Source: an uncultured SAR86 cluster bacterium
Lineage (GTDB): Bacteria > Pseudomonadota > Gammaproteobacteria > Magnimaribacterales > AG-339-G14
DNA: 64,000 nt
Assembly (NCBI GenBank): GCA_902570035.1
Contig: CACFWO010000002.1
Location: forward strand, 65,054-129,053
Direction of reading: 5' to 3'
The translations under genes were made by a program, and so were the position numbers. Every line of letters starts with the position of its first letter. Position 1 is the first letter of the stretch. Below, piece by piece: positions 45,301 through 53,924 of this stretch. The notes beneath the pieces were generated by a model. It searched no databases. It was not told the DNA's origin and saw only the letters and a list, made by a program, of their open reading frames with translations.

Positions 45301-48300
45301 GGCGCCATTACCACTGCTGCTGCTTTAGATTTTGAAACCGCCAAATCTTACGATTTGACTTTGACAGCCAGCCTAGGCGGCCAAACTACTTCCACCACCG
45401 TAACGGTGCCGGTGCAAAACGTGGAAGATTTTGAATCTTTAGGAATTCGATACAACCCAAATCACAGCGGCAGTGTTTCGACCACTGGAGCATGGCTACA
45501 AACTGCTTCACCGAATACCAACATGCAAGAAGAGCAGGGGTTGAAAGCAGATCAAGCTGCGGCTAACAATAAAGAAGGGCTTTTAGCTAACACTTCCGGC
45601 TACTTCGTATCTCTTGTAGATGGCGATGGCCAGTACGGTGCATCAATCACTTACGATAGGCTTGATTTTAATTACAATATTCCAATTTGCAGCTCATGCA
45701 CTTACGGAAAACAATTTTATACGCCAAGTCAGGACAATTTCGAAACCAGCAACGACGAAGCTAAGTTTGTCTGGTACGACACGGATATGGGCACGCCGAA
45801 CGATATTAATTACGATGAGAACGAGGTTATCAATGCTGGAGCCTATTTTTCTCGAGATAGTAACGCCAGCGCTAAATATCCTTTTTTCTGGATGATGACC
45901 GATAGAGCTGCAGTATCCACAACGCATTGGCCGTTAACTGAGCCGGCAATCCACGATTGGAGCTCCATTAAACTTTTATGCATCGGATTGGCTTATCAGT
46001 ATTGCTCCAACCAACTCACTCAAGCAGGGAATGGATTAGAGGATATTTCCGTTACTTCGCTATCACCATTAGCCTACGATCAACTTGAGGACATCAGTAA
46101 TCTCTCCCAATACAACATTATCGTTGATACGGATTATTATTATCGTTCTGCAGCAGAACACGAAGAGGATAAAGATGATTTTGTAGATTGGATGAAGCTT
46201 GATTCTTCAATCCTTTACATAAAAATTTATTCTGAGAGTCCATATGCCAGCAGTTACGGTTTGACTACCGGCACACAGTCTTGGGTACAAGCTATCGGTG
46301 GCGATTTCACGGTGAGTAGTTCCAATCATACTGGGTCTGGTGGTTGGCGATCGATGGGCGGAACTCTCACGAACGATAAACTTCATCGTTCTTTCAACGA
46401 CATTAGGTTAGGAGTGAATACTCCTGGAAAAGGTATCACATCGGCTACCAACGGAATACCCATGTTTTGCAATTCAAACACGATTACTGGCTCCGGTTTT
46501 TCAGAGCCTTGCATAACAGCTTATTTTAATAACGACGATCTGGATTCTGGAGTTAAAGCGGACCTCTTTATAATAGGCGACGTCCACAGTATTTTTGGCG
46601 TCGGCAATTCGTCTCATACTGGACAAGATAACGAAACAATAGTTAAAAAGCTGATCTTCGGTGCTTTGGATCGAACCCAAACTACATACACCACTTACGA
46701 AGACCAAATTAATATCGGCACGGAAGCCTACACCGACTCACAATTCAACGTCTTCACCAATAACGGCACCACCAAACGCGTGGTTGCTTTTGCGCCCATC
46801 CCCATAGAGGTAACCGATCAGCAATCTGCTAATGTCACTTATTCTAATTATTTCTACCCAAATTTTGTGCCGGTTATAAACACTACCGTAGATACTACTT
46901 TGGAGCGCCAGTATCGAAGAGGAAGTGGTATGCGTTTTTATACAACTACAAATTATTGTGAAGCATTAGGTCTTTCTGAAAGTGAATGTGGTTACGGTGA
47001 TTACAAATGGATGGAGCAAGCTTTAGAGGATCCAGATTCTTCAGGCAACGGCGCCGATATCAAAGGTGGGCGTTTTCAAGCTTTTTATAATGAGGATAGG
47101 TGGGTGCAAGACGACCTTCATCTTGGCAGCTCGCTTTGGTATCAAGTGTTGAATCCCAACGGTAAGGGTGTTGGCATACACGCTCAATTTATTCTCCAAG
47201 ATTGTAACAATGGAAGAACAAATACTTGCGGTGGATATGAAGGCATGGCTTCCACTGGAAAAAGAGAATATCAACAAACTTTTTTTAGTGTATCGATTGG
47301 CACACTGGATAAGAGAAGTTCCGATACCACGAGATATTCCGCTGGCGATACCGGCTATGCATTCTCCGGCGGAACTTACTTTTCGCACGAATGGGGAACT
47401 GCTGATACTGATCATGACGAAAAAAATAAATTATTGAGCGGTTACATCCCTATGGAATGTGTCAGTTCATTTAATTCAGGTTGTTTGTTTGCCTCAGAAG
47501 CGCAATGGGATTCAAGTGCTTCCAATCGCCCGATAGGGATGATGATGACCAATTCCGATCCGTATAAAAAATCCGATATGACCTTAGGCGTCCTCATGGA
47601 TGGATACAGAGATACTTCGCCTTTTATGACAGCGCCGCCAATGAATCAAATGATGATTTCGCAGCGCATAGCTTCATCCACTTCAAACGTTATCAGCGGC
47701 GCTCCGATCACGGATTCTTATTACGGTCCATGGAACAACCAGGGTTGGTCTTTGTATCATGATGAAGCAGTTTCTACTTATTCTCCTGCTATGAGTAGCA
47801 TCCCTCATATTATTGCTGTTTCTGCTAGAGTGCCGAGTCTCAATACAACCATTTGGTATCAAACAGGGACTTCCTATCAATGGACCATGAAAGTCAATTC
47901 TTCCGGTTACCTAGATTTAACCGCATGGCATGGATCACACAATAAAGGCTTCACGTTCACCGCTTCTGACAATCAACTATCAGTAGATACCGATTATGGA
48001 TTTATCTTTGAATACGTTGGCGGTTCTTGCAGTAATAACTGCGATGCAAGCAGCCTTTTCACAGTAAAAGTCGTCAATATGTCTACCGGGGCGGTCTCTA
48101 CCCCAAATGGATCGTGGAGTTACACTCAACACAATAACTTAGGCTCTAGCGTGTTAAGCGGTTCTGGAGATTTATATTTTCTTAGCTGCAGCGATGAGAC
48201 CGATTGCAGAATGTACGGAGCCGTCGTTACAACTTTTGATACATCAGCGCAACCCAACGATACCGAGCTAGCAATGATGGTCAGAGATCCGGTGACTTGG

Positions 48301-49782
48301 CTTGAAACTTATAAAGTAGGTCAAAGTTATCTCTCAACAACTAATCAGACACTCAGTAACTTCACCCTTTGCCATGAACTAGCCTGTGGCGATGATACAA
48401 GCGCCTTGGAATCTTCCTATGCAACCCAAGTTTGGCTGATGGGTTCGGGCGACCCCGAAAAAGTTGATTGGCTCAATAATGCCAATGTCAGAGACGGCCT
48501 GAGGGTACACAATTATGTACGTCTCTTTTACGATCAAGAACCCGATACAAGAACCAGCTTAACAAATTCAGCTTACGATCGAGATGGAATGGATTACTCC
48601 AGAAAGAATAATCTGGTTGCTAACACCAGCGCCATTACTAAATCAGACTACAAAAGTTTATCGGATTTTCGAAGTTCAGATTTTTATGCCTCGACGGCAA
48701 GCAGTTACAGCGGATTTTTTTCAGGCATCTTAGAATTCTATGTATCCGGATCCCAGACCGGAACCGGGACCAATATAATTCCGATGAGTTCCCTAAGGTC
48801 CAGCAGCACATTAGCTACTTTTACTTTTGACAGCACCAACGATGATGTTCAGATTGTAGCGCCAATGAAAGTCGCAGCTTTTCCAACCAATTACCATACT
48901 TCAGACTGGGAACAAAATGGCTACGCTATATCAAATCTTAATGACAAAACGATCACGCTCAAGTTTGGGGACGCAGATAACACTGCTTCAAAATCTGCGT
49001 ACCTTTCCCATGAGGTTTTTGGTGCGGAGATTCAAGATGACGGAGCTCAAATTGATGGATCATCAGGCGGTCTTGGTAATCTAGCTGGGGTAATGGTTTC
49101 GTATAATACTTTAGAAGAAAAACAAAGAAATCTTTTTGATGACGGCAGCGAGGACAGCTCGCTCGGCAGTGGAGCTTTAACTGCTAGAGAAATGCCAAAC
49201 ACTGATTATTCAACCTGGGGGTTATGGGCTATGGGGGCTAACGATATCATCGATGATAATACTCAGTCTGCAGATAACCAGGCACAAGTTCATCTAGGAA
49301 CTTGGGTTGCAGGAGAATTAGTTGATCAAAGTGAAATACCATCTTCAGGCACTGCTTCTATGAAAGGCGCTGCGGTTTTTAGGGTAGCTTCCAGATACGG
49401 CGAAACTGTACTAGATAGAACACAAAAATACGTAACCACAGCCAACGTTGATGCATCTTTCAGTTGGGGTTCGGGCTCGTATACCGGAAATATAGCCTTT
49501 AGCGGTTTTGACCATTCTAATGAAATTGTAAGCAATGCTGGTTTCGCGTCTTTCAATATAGCCATAAGCGGCTCGGGTAATACCTATTCTGGTAATTCCA
49601 CAACTTCAATATCAAACGGTTGGTCTGGAGGAGCAAGTTTGGTTGGTGCACTATACGGCGGTAGCAGCGTGGATGAAAGCGGAGGTCAAGTTAATGTCCA
49701 GCTATATAAATCGAATAGCAATCTTTACGGCAGTAATGCAAACGATTTTTATGTTGCGGAAGGAGTGTATTTAATCGACTAG
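42364..49782 (+). CDS. Giant surface/exported protein: FecR domain, acidic tract, cadherin-like repeats, beta-rich C-terminus
   Basis: I start at ATG 42364, which gives a 2472-residue protein with a signal peptide ending ITGVIGA|QE; the frame is open 13 codons further upstream from a TTG. In order: a FecR domain (about 60-185, with VGIRGGIVFV); a Glu/Ser/Asp-rich tract (219-344); six cadherin-like repeats (about 438-1021), the first three ending in DQNEAP, NDNEAP and DSNDAP; a large unassigned region with paired cysteines; a laminin-G-like stretch (about 1776-1960); and a C-terminal beta-barrel-like domain (about 2310-2472) resembling TbpB-type lipoprotein barrels. No FecI, TonB receptor or type I secretion genes are nearby. 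An adhesin or envelope scaffold role is inference. Confidence 0.85.
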   Translation: MSKKGLHFLAPSKPSTILFSALLLITGVIGAQERIGVAAAVDTTTTDLTLEQERRLVDEGYKIIQNHTIETDENGKAQMLLIDGTAFTVGPNSSVTLDSFIYNPETAEGSLTVTSKGLMRLVGGKVTKSNPAIIRTNAATVGIRGGIVFVDSEGDTTEASFIYGDEMTVTPTLNQDGTYVLTRNGFVVVVDDPLEDVEDVSLLTAEQLLSMQESLQGSPEEEEKSEEEASEEGESEDEAEEESEEEGESEDEESEEESEAEEESNEEESESEEESESEESEDSSEESDSSESDSESEDSSDSEDSSPDESSGTEEQQTDGASDSDADQDTVETDSETDSEPEIDESALDSSGISDNSSDVEPDELTTATDIETGTDIDVATETETESSEETEVVEDVSEVAQETVQDTSQQEETAEAAEGTPIADALAGETPTSLAADITVAPTLLENTTNVSIATIDVEVTGNNQISVEIQGEDSDKVTYNEATQEILLVSGLDFEDDDTLDITVVISDAFGNDQTQDLVVSVTDQNEAPVLSSMEHNNLLSVNASINDVQANGSNISETTEVGSVVASIAVTDQDGDAIQYSLSGAGSENFAISATGEITLAAALNFESESFFTLEVSSSDGINEMTEQVTIYVINDNEAPSLTLDTDDFSISEGTSLNSILWTAVGVDPENSSINYSLSGGGDKFSIDSAGKITLTDSLDYETKTSYELTIFASDGLFSVPKIITVTVTDSNDAPSLSSSVAFNSFLENTSVGTTIATATATDPENNTLTYSLSGTGSDKFTVDSNGNVTLASALDYETATSYTINLNVSDGTNSVTDVLNINVGNVSEFSYSGSLVSGTQAENISTGTVILNSSVSGAEGTVSYSLSDPDNKFAINSSTGEVTLANALDYEVKTSHSFTVSVTDGSSTTSNTFSLSLSDVSFGSLVAALAGSSFSESASVGTAVSSVSSIEADGSPTYSITAGNGASKFTVNSSTGAITTAAALDFETAKSYDLTLTASLGGQTTSTTVTVPVQNVEDFESLGIRYNPNHSGSVSTTGAWLQTASPNTNMQEEQGLKADQAAANNKEGLLANTSGYFVSLVDGDGQYGASITYDRLDFNYNIPICSSCTYGKQFYTPSQDNFETSNDEAKFVWYDTDMGTPNDINYDENEVINAGAYFSRDSNASAKYPFFWMMTDRAAVSTTHWPLTEPAIHDWSSIKLLCIGLAYQYCSNQLTQAGNGLEDISVTSLSPLAYDQLEDISNLSQYNIIVDTDYYYRSAAEHEEDKDDFVDWMKLDSSILYIKIYSESPYASSYGLTTGTQSWVQAIGGDFTVSSSNHTGSGGWRSMGGTLTNDKLHRSFNDIRLGVNTPGKGITSATNGIPMFCNSNTITGSGFSEPCITAYFNNDDLDSGVKADLFIIGDVHSIFGVGNSSHTGQDNETIVKKLIFGALDRTQTTYTTYEDQINIGTEAYTDSQFNVFTNNGTTKRVVAFAPIPIEVTDQQSANVTYSNYFYPNFVPVINTTVDTTLERQYRRGSGMRFYTTTNYCEALGLSESECGYGDYKWMEQALEDPDSSGNGADIKGGRFQAFYNEDRWVQDDLHLGSSLWYQVLNPNGKGVGIHAQFILQDCNNGRTNTCGGYEGMASTGKREYQQTFFSVSIGTLDKRSSDTTRYSAGDTGYAFSGGTYFSHEWGTADTDHDEKNKLLSGYIPMECVSSFNSGCLFASEAQWDSSASNRPIGMMMTNSDPYKKSDMTLGVLMDGYRDTSPFMTAPPMNQMMISQRIASSTSNVISGAPITDSYYGPWNNQGWSLYHDEAVSTYSPAMSSIPHIIAVSARVPSLNTTIWYQTGTSYQWTMKVNSSGYLDLTAWHGSHNKGFTFTASDNQLSVDTDYGFIFEYVGGSCSNNCDASSLFTVKVVNMSTGAVSTPNGSWSYTQHNNLGSSVLSGSGDLYFLSCSDETDCRMYGAVVTTFDTSAQPNDTELAMMVRDPVTWLETYKVGQSYLSTTNQTLSNFTLCHELACGDDTSALESSYATQVWLMGSGDPEKVDWLNNANVRDGLRVHNYVRLFYDQEPDTRTSLTNSAYDRDGMDYSRKNNLVANTSAITKSDYKSLSDFRSSDFYASTASSYSGFFSGILEFYVSGSQTGTGTNIIPMSSLRSSSTLATFTFDSTNDDVQIVAPMKVAAFPTNYHTSDWEQNGYAISNLNDKTITLKFGDADNTASKSAYLSHEVFGAEIQDDGAQIDGSSGGLGNLAGVMVSYNTLEEKQRNLFDDGSEDSSLGSGALTAREMPNTDYSTWGLWAMGANDIIDDNTQSADNQAQVHLGTWVAGELVDQSEIPSSGTASMKGAAVFRVASRYGETVLDRTQKYVTTANVDASFSWGSGSYTGNIAFSGFDHSNEIVSNAGFASFNIAISGSGNTYSGNSTTSISNGWSGGASLVGALYGGSSVDESGGQVNVQLYKSNSNLYGSNANDFYVAEGVYLID
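43018..43395 (+). repeat. Low-complexity Glu/Ser/Asp-coding tract within the giant gene
   Basis: About 126 codons are almost only Glu, Ser and Asp (GAA/GAG, AGC/TCT, GAC/GAT), giving repeated GAAGAGG-like and GAATCTGA-like units. The protein segment would be highly acidic and disordered, able to bind Ca2+ or act as a stalk between the FecR domain and the cadherin repeats. Its repeat nature makes length variation between strains likely. Confidence 0.85.
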
Positions 49783-50372
49783 GGAATTAGCCAGCTTGAT
49801 GATAAATCATTGTTAAGCCACACGTGTTTCGCCCTCCTGTGACCGCTTCCCTTTAAATGCAGAAATTCAAGGGAATCAAATTGAAACAGTACTACGCAAA
49901 AATTAGCGTAGCCCAATTCCAAATCTAAATTTTTCGCGTCGATATCAAAGGCATTTGGATCTTCTATCGATAATCCTGGTGCATCGGCGACCGAGTAACA
50001 TTCTTTGGACATTTCTCTGGTTTCCGCCCAAGCAGCTTCGGTGACCGCATCTTGATGATGCACTTCAGCCGAACCAAGCATCCTTAATTGAATTTTTATG
50101 CTCGGGTCGTAGCCTTGCATCGTTGCTGCCGGATTAGCTTGTAATTCTTTTACTTTAAGTGAGCGCAAATCAGTATGGAATCTGATGATTCTGGAATCTT
50201 GGACAAAATCACGCAGCACGACGGTACGAGTTTGAATCCCTTCATTGGAATGACTTGAGATCACCGGCGTGTGAAACAAATTTTTGGCGTTCCGGATGGC
50301 ATCTTCTAAAATAGACTCAGCTGATTGCAACGTCTGCTCAAGCGAATCGTAGTGCGAAGGTAAGTCCGGCAT
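49779..50372 (-). CDS. Pyridoxamine 5'-phosphate oxidase-like FMN protein
   Basis: A split-barrel flavoprotein of 197 residues from the ATG at 50372 (in-frame ATG 50396 and TTG 50399 lie upstream but almost touch the divergent uvrD start). QTRTVVLRDF, FHTDLRSLKVKEL and IQLRMLGSAEVHH follow the Alr4036-type Pyridox_oxase_2 order. Its C-terminus lacks the canonical PdxH substrate motif, so pyridoxal phosphate synthesis is doubtful. Its TAG stop shares a CTAG with the convergent giant gene. Confidence 0.78.
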   Translation of the reverse strand: MPDLPSHYDSLEQTLQSAESILEDAIRNAKNLFHTPVISSHSNEGIQTRTVVLRDFVQDSRIIRFHTDLRSLKVKELQANPAATMQGYDPSIKIQLRMLGSAEVHHQDAVTEAAWAETREMSKECYSVADAPGLSIEDPNAFDIDAKNLDLELGYANFCVVLFQFDSLEFLHLKGSGHRRAKHVWLNNDLSSSWLIP

Positions 50373-50404
50373 AATGGTGGTAGTGTAGCCCAACATCAAA
50401 AAAA

Positions 50405-52576
50405 ATGGATGCTAATCATATACTTGAAAGTTTAAACGAAGCTCAACAACAGGCTATTAAGTCCGATGCCAAGCAGTCGTTGATTTTAGCGGGCGCCGGT
50501 TCGGGTAAAACTCGGGTCATTACTCATAAAGTCGCATGGCTGTCGAGCATTCTTGATATCAATCCCATGTCGATCATGACGGTGACGTTTACCAATAAAG
50601 CCGCACGCGAGATGCGCGGCCGAATCGAAGGGATTTTAGGCGAACAACTGCAAACCATGTGGTGCGGCACCTTTCACGGTTTGTTTCACCGCATGCTGAA
50701 GATGCACTGGCAAGAAGCAGGACTCATTAAAAGTTTTGCCATTTTAGACGGCGACGATCAACTGCGCGTTATCAAACGTGTCATGAAAGAAATGAATATC
50801 GATCTGGATCAATGGCCGCCCAGTCAAGTGCAATGGTTTATCAATAAACAAAAAGAGGAAGGGCGCCGCAAAGCTAAAATCAGTTCAAATAATTCATACC
50901 TCGAAGAAAAAATGGCAGAGATTTATGAGAGTTACCAGGCCGTATGCGAAGCAGAAGGGCTGGTGGATTTTTCTGAGATTTTGTTACGCTCCTACGAGCT
51001 TCTCAATAATAATGAAGGCCTGCGCGACCATTATCAAAGGCGGTTTGAGTATGTTCTGGTCGATGAGTTTCAAGATACCAACGAAATTCAGTACTTATTA
51101 TTAAGACAAATAGTCGGTCCCGATGGCTGCATCATGGTGGTTGGCGATGACGATCAAAGCATTTATTCATGGCGGGGAGCCAAAAGCGGGAACATTAAAC
51201 GCTACACCAAAGACTTTCCCAAAGCCGATGTTATCAAGCTTGAGCAGAACTACCGCTCAACTAAAAATATTTTATCTGCCGCTAATTCGGTCATTAAGAA
51301 TAACCCTAGCAGAATGGCTAAAGAATTATGGAGCAACAACGAAGAAGGCGAGATGGTGAAAGTTTACCGTGCCTTTAACGAAAGGGACGAAGCAAAGTTC
51401 ATCGTCGATATTATTAAAGACTGGGTCAAAGAGGGCGGTTGTCTATCAGAATGCGCCATCATTTATCGCTCGAACGCACAATCTCGTTCGCTCGAAGATT
51501 CTATCTTGCGCGCCGAATTACCGTATCGAATATACGGCGGCGTGCGCTTCTACGAGCGAGCGGAAATTAAAAACGCCCTGGCTTATGCGCGCTTGGCTGT
51601 GGATCGAAATAACGACGCAGCCTTTGAGCGAGTGATCAACGTGCCAACCAGAGGGATCGGCGCTAAAACGATGGACAATTTGCGCGAAGCTGCAAGGCAA
51701 GCAGGCTCATCGTTATGGCAGGCGGCTGAAGAAATGGCTAAAGCTAATAGCTCCGGTCGCGCAGTTTCATCCTTTCAAACGTTTATCGATCTCATCAATA
51801 AGATTGCTACTCATAAAGACACCGAAGAATTAGGGTCTTTTTTCACTGACTTGATTGAGGCATCTGAGTTAAAAGAATTTCACGGCAAAGAACCCGGAGA
51901 AAAAGGTCGATCGCGGGTCGAAAACTTAGAAGAGCTCATCACTGCCACCTCAAACTATTTTGGTATCGGTGAAGACGATACCGACGAGAGAACCACGTTG
52001 GAGTTATTTCTCGACCAAGCTGCTTTGGACGCCGGTGAAACTCAAGCGGATGAAAGCGAGAAAGCCATTCAGCTAATGACCTTGCATTCATCCAAAGGAT
52101 TGGAATTTCCGTTGGTCTTTATTGCCGGTTGCGAGGAAGGATTGTTCCCGCATCAACGCTCCATGGACGATGCCGGACAACTGGCTGAAGAGCGTCGCCT
52201 TTGTTACGTGGGCATGACGCGCGCGATGCAGCGCTTGTATATGACCCACGCTGAAGTCAGAAGCCTTTATGGGAGCGACTCATTCAGTCCTGTCTCCAGA
52301 TTCATCAAAGAAATACCGGAAGAATTAAAGTACGAAATTCGTTTAGCAGCAGAAAAAGAACATCCAGACCAGGGCTTTAAACCCAGAATTGTTGGCGGCA
52401 CCGATGTGGCCGATACGCCTTTTGCTTTAGGGGATAGAGTGACGCATAACATGTTTGGTGAAGGCATCATTTTGAATTATGAAGGCCAAGGGGATAATGC
52501 TAGAGTGGAAGTCAATTTTGATTCGGGAGGCAGCAAATGGCTGGTAGTCAGTTACGCAAATTTGGAAAAAGTTTAA
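50405..52576 (+). CDS. uvrD: DNA helicase II UvrD
   Basis: A superfamily 1A 3'-5' helicase for nucleotide-excision and mismatch repair. Motif I AGAGSGKT is at 29-36, motif Ia VTFTNKAAREM follows, motif II is VDEFQDTN, and QNYRS, TLHSSKGLEFPLV and CYVGMTRAMQ appear in order. The C-terminal FGEGIILNYEGQGDNARVEV segment, present in UvrD but not Rep, and the 723-residue length (E. coli 720) decide the name. Most arginine codons are CGN. Its 3' end overlaps the TRAP binding-protein gene by 40 nt. Confidence 0.95.
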   Translation: MDANHILESLNEAQQQAIKSDAKQSLILAGAGSGKTRVITHKVAWLSSILDINPMSIMTVTFTNKAAREMRGRIEGILGEQLQTMWCGTFHGLFHRMLKMHWQEAGLIKSFAILDGDDQLRVIKRVMKEMNIDLDQWPPSQVQWFINKQKEEGRRKAKISSNNSYLEEKMAEIYESYQAVCEAEGLVDFSEILLRSYELLNNNEGLRDHYQRRFEYVLVDEFQDTNEIQYLLLRQIVGPDGCIMVVGDDDQSIYSWRGAKSGNIKRYTKDFPKADVIKLEQNYRSTKNILSAANSVIKNNPSRMAKELWSNNEEGEMVKVYRAFNERDEAKFIVDIIKDWVKEGGCLSECAIIYRSNAQSRSLEDSILRAELPYRIYGGVRFYERAEIKNALAYARLAVDRNNDAAFERVINVPTRGIGAKTMDNLREAARQAGSSLWQAAEEMAKANSSGRAVSSFQTFIDLINKIATHKDTEELGSFFTDLIEASELKEFHGKEPGEKGRSRVENLEELITATSNYFGIGEDDTDERTTLELFLDQAALDAGETQADESEKAIQLMTLHSSKGLEFPLVFIAGCEEGLFPHQRSMDDAGQLAEERRLCYVGMTRAMQRLYMTHAEVRSLYGSDSFSPVSRFIKEIPEELKYEIRLAAEKEHPDQGFKPRIVGGTDVADTPFALGDRVTHNMFGEGIILNYEGQGDNARVEVNFDSGGSKWLVVSYANLEKV

Positions 52577-53643
52577 TCTTCATTGTTGCGATGACGCTTT
52601 TTGCTTGCGCTGACTCAGGCACCGAAGCTGCAGGCGCTACTGATAATAAGGTCTACAAATGGCGCATGGTCACGACCTGGCCGAAAAATTATCCCGGTGT
52701 TGGTTTAGCTGCAGAAAATTTATCGCGCTACGTGGATGAGATGAGCAACGGGCGCTTACAGATTCAAGTTTACGGTAACGGCGAGCTGGTGCCAGCTTTA
52801 GAGGTATTCGATGCTGTCTCTCGAGGTAGCGTACAACTAGGACACGGCGCTGCTTATTATTGGGTCGGAAAAGTACCTTCGGCGCAATTTTTTACCGCTC
52901 TCCCTTTTGGCATGAATGCCCAAGAGATGAATGCTTGGTTGCATTACGGCGGCGGTCTTGAGCTCTGGCAAAAAGCCTATGCACCTTATAACTTGCTGCC
53001 TTTGACTGGCGGTAACACCGGCGTGCAGATGGCAGGGTGGTTCAACAAGGAAATTAATTCTCTGGAAGACATCAAAGGAGTGCGCATGCGTATTCCTGGG
53101 TTGGCAGGAAAAGTCTTTACTCGAGCCGGCGGCGAATCGGTATTGATGCCGGGTAGTGAGATTTTTACCAATTTACAAACCGGAGTTATCGATGCCGCGG
53201 AATGGATAGGACCGTACAACGATTTTACCTTTGGCCTCCATCAGGCAGCTAAATATTACTACTACCCCGGTTGGCATGAACCCGGTGCGGTGCTTGAAAC
53301 CCTTGTGAACAAGGAGGCATTTGAGTCACTGCCGACAGACTTACAGAGTATTTTGAAAGTCGCTGCTCGAGCTGTGAATCAAGATATGCTCGATGAGTAC
53401 ACGGCCAGAAACAATCAAGCCCTAGAAACTTTAGTTAACGACCACGACGTGCAACTGCGCAAACTACCGGATGATGTTTTAAAAAAATTCAGAGAAATCA
53501 CCGACGAGTTGGTGGATGAGATAGCCGCTGAAGATCCGCTCTTTCGAGAAATTCGCGATTCCTTTACGGACTTTCAAAAAAACGTGAGCAATTATCACGA
53601 GATTTCTGAAAAAGCCGTCTATGAGATGCGCGATTTAGATTAA
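52537..53643 (+). CDS. TRAP transporter solute-binding lipoprotein (DctP family, TakP-like)
   Basis: The start has a lipobox LFAC at 21-24 (Cys24), so the protein is a lipoprotein. The DctP fold is seen in WRMVTTWPKNYPGVGLAAE, GELVPALEVFDAVSRGSVQLGHGAAYYW, PLTGGNTGVQMAGWFNKEI and EWIGPYNDFTFGLHQAAKYYYYPGWHE, the pattern of TakP-like binding proteins for 2-oxo acids or lactate. Length 368. It overlaps uvrD by 40 nt and is convergent with its probable dctQM partners 1.4 kb away on the other strand. Confidence 0.9.
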   Translation: MAGSQLRKFGKSLIFIVAMTLFACADSGTEAAGATDNKVYKWRMVTTWPKNYPGVGLAAENLSRYVDEMSNGRLQIQVYGNGELVPALEVFDAVSRGSVQLGHGAAYYWVGKVPSAQFFTALPFGMNAQEMNAWLHYGGGLELWQKAYAPYNLLPLTGGNTGVQMAGWFNKEINSLEDIKGVRMRIPGLAGKVFTRAGGESVLMPGSEIFTNLQTGVIDAAEWIGPYNDFTFGLHQAAKYYYYPGWHEPGAVLETLVNKEAFESLPTDLQSILKVAARAVNQDMLDEYTARNNQALETLVNDHDVQLRKLPDDVLKKFREITDELVDEIAAEDPLFREIRDSFTDFQKNVSNYHEISEKAVYEMRDLD

Positions 53644-53924
53644 GCGTATCTTTTCACTAACCAAACTCCAATCGACGTTGATACCGTAAACCTGAGAAGA
53701 TAAAGCAATATTGCAGGTAAGGTGTAGATGAATTCAATGTAAGCTTGAAAAAAACCGTTTAAGTTTTTAAACCATTCGATCACAGGAAAGAAAACGTTTA
53801 GATGAACTTGCAGATGTTCTTCAAAATTTATTGGTCCGACGACGAAGGCGTGCAGCGCAAAAAATAAGAGATAAAAATCACCCCATATTAAAAAATGCCC
53901 CAAACCTTTTAAAAAATTAGTCAT
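53640..53924 (-). CDS. Small membrane protein of unknown function
   Basis: Ninety-four residues with a hydrophobic N-terminus (FLIWGDFYLLFFALHAFVV) and a second helix near the C-terminus (LPAILLYLLRFTVSTSIGVWLV). No family recognised. It overlaps the dipeptidase gene by 8 nt on the same strand and ends in a TTAA stop palindrome shared with the TRAP binding-protein gene, so it is the last gene of the dctQ-dctM-dipeptidase operon. Confidence 0.6.
   Translation of the reverse strand: MTNFLKGLGHFLIWGDFYLLFFALHAFVVGPINFEEHLQVHLNVFFPVIEWFKNLNGFFQAYIEFIYTLPAILLYLLRFTVSTSIGVWLVKRYA

Noticed and set aside
50405-52576. Rep helicase instead of UvrD
   Set aside because: Length 723 and the conserved C-terminal FGEGIILNYEG segment match UvrD; Rep is shorter and lacks it.
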